A model generated the notes under the pieces. That model was not told the DNA's origin and did not search any database. It saw only the letters and a list, made by a program, of their open reading frames with translations. A stretch of DNA of 9,226 bases, from positions 1 through 9,226 of the forward strand of contig JAMCWS010000007.1 in the NCBI GenBank assembly GCA_023480605.1, given 5' to 3'. The position numbers were made by a program, and so were the translations under genes. Of this stretch, positions 5,392-9,226 are shown piece after piece. Source of the stretch: a bacterium. GTDB taxonomy: Bacteria > Sumerlaeota > Sumerlaeia > MVZB01. Positions within the stretch are counted from its first letter, which is position 1, and every line of letters starts with the position of its first letter.

Positions 5392-7356
5392 CTATGATTG
5401 TTGGCTAACCGTTGGTTCGCTTACGGCAAGGACCTGAGCCGTCCGCGGGGGAAGCTGGCGGCTTTTCCACGGCTGCGGGCGCGCCCACAGCAGGAGCGTC
5501 GAGCTCAGAACAACGGAGATGCAGCCGGCCTCCTGAAAGATCACGGCTACAACCGGTGTCAGCAGGCCCAGCGTCCCCAGCGCAAGGCCGATCGCGTTGT
5601 AGATGATGGACAAGAAGATGTTCATCCTGATGCGACGCAGCACCTTGCGGGACATCTGAACGAAGTCGACGACGCGATCGAGATCGTCGTTCATGAGAGT
5701 CACATCCGCGGCTTCGATGGCCACATCCGTACCTGCCGCGCCCATCACGATTCCAACATGCGCAAGGGCAAGGGCTGGGGCATCGTTGATGCCGTCGCCC
5801 ACCATCGCAATGGTCCGGCCTTGGTCGATCAACTCCTTGACCACACGCTGCTTGTCCTCGGGCAGCAGCCCGGCCCGGAAGTCGTCCATGCCGATCTGCT
5901 CGGCCACCGCCCGTGCGACCCTGGGGTTGTCACCCGTTAGCATGATGATGTGACGAACGCCCAGCGATTTGAGCGCCGCCATCGCCTGCGCCGTTTCCGG
6001 TTTTACCTCATCGGCGATGGCGACAAGCCCGACGGCCTGTTGCCCGTGAGCCACGAGGACCGTCGTATGACCGCGCTCGGTCTGCGCGGCGGCTTCCGCC
6101 GCGAGATGCGCCGACACGGTGATACCGCGCCCCCGCAGAAACTCTTCCTTGCCCACGGCGATGCTGCCGCCGTCGTGGCTGGCCGTGACACCCAGGCCGA
6201 TCTCGATCTTGAAGTCGTCGGGATCCGGCACGTCAAGCGCACGCTCCCTGGCGAGAGCCATCACGGATTTCGCCAGCGGATGCTCCGAGTACTTCTCCGC
6301 GATGGCGGCAAGCCTGAGAACGATCTCCGCGCTAAAACCATCTTCCCCCGCCACCTGGACAACCTTCGGGCGCCCGAGAGTGAGCGTGCCTGTCTTGTCA
6401 ACAAGGAGAATGTCGATTTTGCCCGCCAGCTCGAAGTATATCCCGCCCTTGATGAGCACCGACCGCCGCGCCATGTTCGCGATGCCGGCGCTTACCGCGC
6501 TTGGGGTCGCGATAGCGAAGGCACAAGGGCACGCGACCAGCAGAACGGCTACGGCCACCTTGATATCGCCCGAGGTGAAGAATGCGAGGATGGCGAGCGC
6601 AAGGACTATGGGGAAGAACCATACGGTGAAGCGGTCGGCCATGGTCTGAATGGGCGCCTTGGTCTCCTGAGCCGCCTCGACAAGGTGCACGATCTGGGCG
6701 AGTTTAGTGTCGGCGCCAGTCTTGACCGTGCGCACGTCAAGCCGACCGGTCTCATTGAGCGTGCCGCTGAACACCTCGCTGCCCATGAACTTCTCGACAG
6801 GCATTGACTCCCCGGTGATGGGCGCCTGATTGACCGTGCCCGCGCCGGCCGTGACCACGCCGTCGACCGGGATGCGTTCGCCGGGGCGCACGACCACGAT
6901 GTCGCCCGCCTGCAACTCGCTCACCGGCACCGTTACCTCTCCCTCGCCCCGACGCACCGTGGCGGTGGGCGGAGCGAGATGGAGGAGGTCTCGGATGGCG
7001 CGGCGGGTTTTATCCAGGGTATATGACTCCAGCGCTCCGACCATCGCCATGATGAAGATAATGACTGCCGCCGCACGGAACTCCCCAACGGCAACCGTTA
7101 CGGCGAGCGCAACGGTCACGAAAACATTGACCGTGATCCTGGCGCGCAAGGCATCCTTGACTCCGGAGATGAAGCGCGGGATTCCGCCGAGCAGCACGGC
7201 AATAAGCGCAAGGGCAGCGTTCACGAAGACGGGACCGGTTTGCCAGTGCGCAAGCGCCCAACTCGCAAGTATGAGAGCGAGAACCAGCACGGGGACGAGG
7301 GAGAGCACCACCATCTCGCGGTATCGTTCGGTGCGGACAATATTAGTATTTGGCAT
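5392..7356 (-). CDS. P1B-type heavy-metal transporting ATPase without N-terminal metal-binding domain
   Basis: This 654-residue inner-membrane metal pump is complete. It carries TGES (181-184, actuator), the membrane CPC (276-278), the phosphorylated D320 in DKTGT, SEHP (357-360, hallmark of P1B ATPases), TGDN (474-477) and GDGINDAP (520-527). No HMA domain or CxxC is present at the N-terminus; the first hydrophobic segment begins at about residue 16. TM7 has YN (586-587) as in Cu+ pumps, but TM8 reads FQEAGCISVVLSS. It lacks the MxxSS pattern of CopA and the conserved Asp of ZntA, so the substrate cannot be assigned with confidence. The start has GAGGA eight bases upstream. It lies between the Cys-rich 59-residue protein and the AhpD-like gene. 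A thiophilic ion (Cu+, Zn2+, Cd2+, Hg2+ or Pb2+) is likely. Confidence 0.95.
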   Translation of the reverse strand: MPNTNIVRTERYREMVVLSLVPVLVLALILASWALAHWQTGPVFVNAALALIAVLLGGIPRFISGVKDALRARITVNVFVTVALAVTVAVGEFRAAAVIIFIMAMVGALESYTLDKTRRAIRDLLHLAPPTATVRRGEGEVTVPVSELQAGDIVVVRPGERIPVDGVVTAGAGTVNQAPITGESMPVEKFMGSEVFSGTLNETGRLDVRTVKTGADTKLAQIVHLVEAAQETKAPIQTMADRFTVWFFPIVLALAILAFFTSGDIKVAVAVLLVACPCAFAIATPSAVSAGIANMARRSVLIKGGIYFELAGKIDILLVDKTGTLTLGRPKVVQVAGEDGFSAEIVLRLAAIAEKYSEHPLAKSVMALARERALDVPDPDDFKIEIGLGVTASHDGGSIAVGKEEFLRGRGITVSAHLAAEAAAQTERGHTTVLVAHGQQAVGLVAIADEVKPETAQAMAALKSLGVRHIIMLTGDNPRVARAVAEQIGMDDFRAGLLPEDKQRVVKELIDQGRTIAMVGDGINDAPALALAHVGIVMGAAGTDVAIEAADVTLMNDDLDRVVDFVQMSRKVLRRIRMNIFLSIIYNAIGLALGTLGLLTPVVAVIFQEAGCISVVLSSTLLLWARPQPWKSRQLPPRTAQVLAVSEPTVSQQS

Positions 7357-7439
7357 CTAAAAATCCTCTATTGGCCGGGAGCATCTGTGGGAACAGCCCC
7401 TCCCCTGTTGAAATTGTTTTACGTCCGATAACAGGCGGT

Positions 7440-7619
7440 CTACTTATTCTTGCTATCCTTGTTATCTTTGGCGCCTTCGTTGTCCTTCGCTTTCTCCCTC
7501 TCGTCAACCGCGTGGCAGCCACAGCCCGGGCCACATCCCTCGCTTGTCTTGGTCATCGACTCCTTTAGAAGAGCAAAGAACCCTTTCTTCATCGGTTTCG
7601 TTTCCGTTGTCTTGTCCAT
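7440..7619 (-). CDS. 59-residue Cys-motif protein (CGPGCGCH)
   Basis: This is a small soluble protein. An amphipathic stretch KKGFFALLKESM (11-22) leads to GCGPGCGCH with C29, C33 and C35, followed by a highly charged Lys/Asp/Glu tail. No signal or membrane segment is present. I chose the ATG at 7617-7619 because AAGGAGA stands just upstream and the start follows the CcdA-like stop by only 16 bases; the open frame upstream of it overlaps that gene and is not coding. I do not know a named family. The three clustered thiols suggest a soft-metal or As(III) chaperone or a thiol-exchange partner for the ATPase that follows. The same CGPGC motif recurs in the first gene of the cluster. Ends with TAG. 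Confidence 0.78.
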   Translation of the reverse strand: MDKTTETKPMKKGFFALLKESMTKTSEGCGPGCGCHAVDEREKAKDNEGAKDNKDSKNK

Positions 7620-7635
7620 CACCTTGTCTCCTTTG

Positions 7636-8352
7636 TCAAAATGTATAAAAGAAATAGAATCCGACCCCGATGAGCACGACGCCCGCGGCAAGCCGGATCG
7701 CCGTGTCAGCATTCTTAAGCCGGATGGCCGATTTTCCAAAAGAAACACCCAGCATTAGTGCGGTCAGAGGCAGACTGAAGCCGATGGCATAAGCGATCAG
7801 CACGCCAAACATCCAGAGGGTATAACCCTGCAAAACGGCCACGCCCAGGATGATAAAGATGCCGGGATTGCAGCCCAAAGAACATACGCTGACCGCGCCG
7901 CCCATGATGAGTCCGATGACGGCCGCGCCCAACAAGCCCCGCTTGGGCGCACTCAACGCCCCGCTCGTTTTCCCCGGCATCTTGAAGGGAAGGAGCTTAA
8001 GTGCGCCAAGGCCGACAATAATGGCGATGGTTCCGGCGAAAACTTTCCAGTATTGCCCCAGTACGCTTTGCGCGACTTGCCCGATCAGCCCGGCGACGCT
8101 CCCCAGGATGAGCAAGGCGATAGTCGTGCCGATCATGAAGCCACACGCGCCAAGCAAGTTCGAACGCCTGTCGGCCGGCTCACGCATTCCGGCGTACCCG
8201 ACGATGGCGCCGAACACGGGCAATGTGCAACAGGCGCTTGCCGCCGCGCTGGCCAGACCCAGCAGAAACGCCAGAGGCAATGCCAACGGGCTCGTTCCCG
8301 ACTGCTGCAGCATGGCCTTGGCCCATTCAGAAGCGGATATGACCCAATCCAT
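7636..8352 (-). CDS. CcdA/DsbD-like membrane thiol-disulfide electron carrier
   Basis: This 238-residue protein has about six hydrophobic segments. The two Cys regions expected of CcdA-type carriers are present: ACCTLP in TM1 (C41, C42) and VCSLGCNPG in the first segment of the second half (C157, C161), each near a proline. The two-fold layout, with a basic loop (120-140) between halves, also fits. These proteins pass electrons from cytoplasmic thioredoxin to envelope proteins. The C-x-x-x-C in the second half and the CC in the first are slightly richer in thiols than classic CcdA. It follows the thioredoxin-like gene by 18 bases and precedes the 59-residue gene by 16, so it probably serves one of these as partner rather than cytochrome c maturation. 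The ATG at 8352 has a GAAGGG about 11 bases upstream. Confidence 0.85.
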   Translation of the reverse strand: MDWVISASEWAKAMLQQSGTSPLALPLAFLLGLASAAASACCTLPVFGAIVGYAGMREPADRRSNLLGACGFMIGTTIALLILGSVAGLIGQVAQSVLGQYWKVFAGTIAIIVGLGALKLLPFKMPGKTSGALSAPKRGLLGAAVIGLIMGGAVSVCSLGCNPGIFIILGVAVLQGYTLWMFGVLIAYAIGFSLPLTALMLGVSFGKSAIRLKNADTAIRLAAGVVLIGVGFYFFYTF

Positions 8353-8370
8353 TACGTTGCATCCCTTCGC

Positions 8371-9054
8371 TTAGTTGCAACCCGCCGATGAAGGACCACA
8401 TCCCGAAGGGCCGCAACCGGACGGTCGCGAGGCCGCCACGATGGCCTGGAGCAGTTTCCCTTCGGAAAAGTCACTGGTCACCGCGCTCATGCCGCGTCCT
8501 TTGACCATGGCCAGTACACACGGCGCGGGCACTTGCCGGATTATATTCGCATAATCTTGAGAACCGGCGTCCAGCGTGAAGCAGGCCATCTTTGACCCTC
8601 CGGATTGCGCCTTACCCGCCGCCTGTTCAATTTGCCGCTTGACGGCTTCATCCTCGCCCCGTCCCTTTTCAGGCAGATACAGAAAAACCGCGTCTGTTTG
8701 AGCCGCCACCTGATTGAGGGAAGCCAGGTCATTGAGCGGCTCGCCCCAGAGCGAGGGTTTCGCTTGATTGGTTTCGGCCGCCTAGGCCTTTTCGGTTGCA
8801 GCGGGAGGAGCATTGGGAATTGGCGCCGGTGCCATCGCGGCGAACGCGGTTTGCCCTTGAACGGCTTTATTTTCGGCTTTGCGCGAAAGACCGCGCGCCA
8901 AAACGGCTCCGGCGACAATGACCACGACCAGGCAGATGACCATCTTCCCTTTCGTGCACAGCCCAGATGAGCCACAGTTGCATCCCGGCCCGCATTGCGC
9001 TGGTTCTTCAGCCTGCTTCGGGGCTGACTCTTGCTCGGATCTCTCATCGTTCAT
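8371..9054 (-). pseudogene. membrane-anchored Cys-motif thioredoxin-like protein, frame split by an in-frame amber codon
   Basis: One 228-codon frame carries a TAG at codon 91 (8782-8784). The first part (90 residues) is an acidic N-terminus with CGPGCNCG (C21, C25, C27) and C33, then a membrane segment (about 38-54) and a Pro/Ala linker. The part after the TAG (137 residues with none lost) is a thioredoxin-like domain: DAVFLYLPEKG, MACFTLDAGSQDYANI, a cis-Pro-like VPAPCVLAMVKGRG, and a tail SGCGPSGCGPSSAGC. It has no CxxC active site, so it resembles a binding or scaffold thioredoxin fold. No start with a ribosome site follows the TAG; the only in-frame candidate is GTG at 8707-8709. A single C-to-T change of CAG would create the stop. 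Start has AAAGGA nine bases upstream. It may be a nonsense pseudogene, two proteins, or readthrough. Confidence 0.7.
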
Positions 9055-9122
9055 CTTGCGTTTTCCTTTCTTTTTCTAGGAGGGGTTTCCCGTTTACTTG
9101 CCCGGCAAGCATCGATTCCATC
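9044..9122 (-). pseudogene. C-terminal remnant of the gene upstream of the cluster, cut by an insertion sequence
   Basis: A frame of 25 codons (containing AGQVNGKPLLEKE) runs from the insertion-sequence boundary to a TGA at 9044-9046. It overlaps the start of the thioredoxin-like gene by 11 bases, in the tight style of an operon. It begins with a chance or real ATG at the boundary and has no ribosome site, so I read it as the tail of a disrupted upstream gene. The family is not recognisable. Confidence 0.4.
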
Positions 9123-9226
9123 TGTCCCGCTTCTGCTGAAACTGGACAATCGAGCCGTTTGAGTTAGCATCAACTCGAACGGAGGATTGACCCATGAAAC
9201 AGCAGCGACGGCATCTGACGGCCGCG
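9123..9226 (+). mobile_element. left end of an IS3-family-like insertion sequence
   Basis: TGTCCCGC at 9123 begins a stretch with a TGGACA-type inner end, in the style of IS3-family terminal inverted repeats that start with TG. A small hairpin follows (GAGTT at 9161-9165, AACTC at 9172-9176), then GGAGGA and a transposase start, all within 75 bases of the end as is usual for these elements. The other end and target duplication are outside the window, so the family is tentative. Confidence 0.55.
9194..9226 (+). CDS. start of a transposase OrfA (partial)
   Basis: Eleven codons beginning MKQQRRHLTA run off the right edge. GGAGGA sits seven bases upstream, an excellent ribosome site. The basic start followed by a T-A pair resembles the OrfA N-terminus of IS3-family transposases, which begins a helix-turn-helix. 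The identification leans on the upstream inverted-repeat-like end. Confidence 0.5.
   Translation, partial: MKQQRRHLTAA

Noticed and set aside
5950..6807. 285-codon plus-strand open frame
   Set aside because: It lies wholly antisense to the P1B ATPase, whose motifs are complete; composition is rich in Arg/His/Asp as expected from a shadow of a GC-rich gene.
8782..8784. Pyrrolysine or genome-wide amber recoding
   Set aside because: TAG properly ends at least three other genes in the window, and no pyl genes are visible.

Overview
The window is about 9.2 kb of a fairly GC-rich Gram-negative-type bacterial genome, probably environmental or metagenomic. A Tat-exported xylose-isomerase-like TIM-barrel protein and a DUF2089/Yip1-like gene pair would fit a Planctomycetes/PVC- or Hydrogenedentes-like lineage, but this is only a guess and no rRNA or marker gene is present. 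Almost every real gene lies on the minus strand.

Left part (1-2440) looks like chromosomal backbone: a truncated sugar-isomerase-like protein, then a two-gene operon encoding a DUF2089 zinc-ribbon/HTH regulator overlapping (ATGA) a Yip1-like membrane protein with a DUF3887-type C-terminal domain. A strong sigma70-type promoter and a short direct repeat precede the operon. The extreme left edge may be a junction with an IS66-like remnant.

Middle (2440-3870) is a scar zone. It holds about 580 bases with no convincing gene, the 3' part of a tRNA-Tyr(GTA), the C-terminal tail of a tyrosine recombinase 30 bases away, and a small winged-helix-like gene on the plus strand ending before a hairpin. 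tRNA 3' end plus adjacent integrase is the classic edge of an integrated element.

Right part (3875-9054) is a six-cistron minus-strand metal/metalloid and thiol-redox cluster. In transcription order it encodes: a Cys-motif membrane-anchored thioredoxin-like protein whose frame is split by an amber codon; a CcdA-like membrane thiol-electron carrier; a 59-residue CGPGCGC protein; a CPC-type P1B ATPase with no N-terminal metal-binding domain; an AhpD-like CxxCxxxH protein with a double-Cys tail; and an ACR3 arsenite efflux permease. Spacing is short (12-18 bases) at three of the junctions and 36-89 bases at the others. Four of the six products carry added cysteine clusters (CGPGC-type or CC). 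I infer a thiol relay that brings reducing power and metal or arsenite to the two exporters. No arsR-type regulator or arsC reductase is visible.

The far right edge (9123-9226) is the left end of what looks like an IS3-family element, inserted into the gene upstream of this cluster and leaving only that gene's last 25 codons. The cluster's original promoter and regulator are therefore probably beyond the element or lost.
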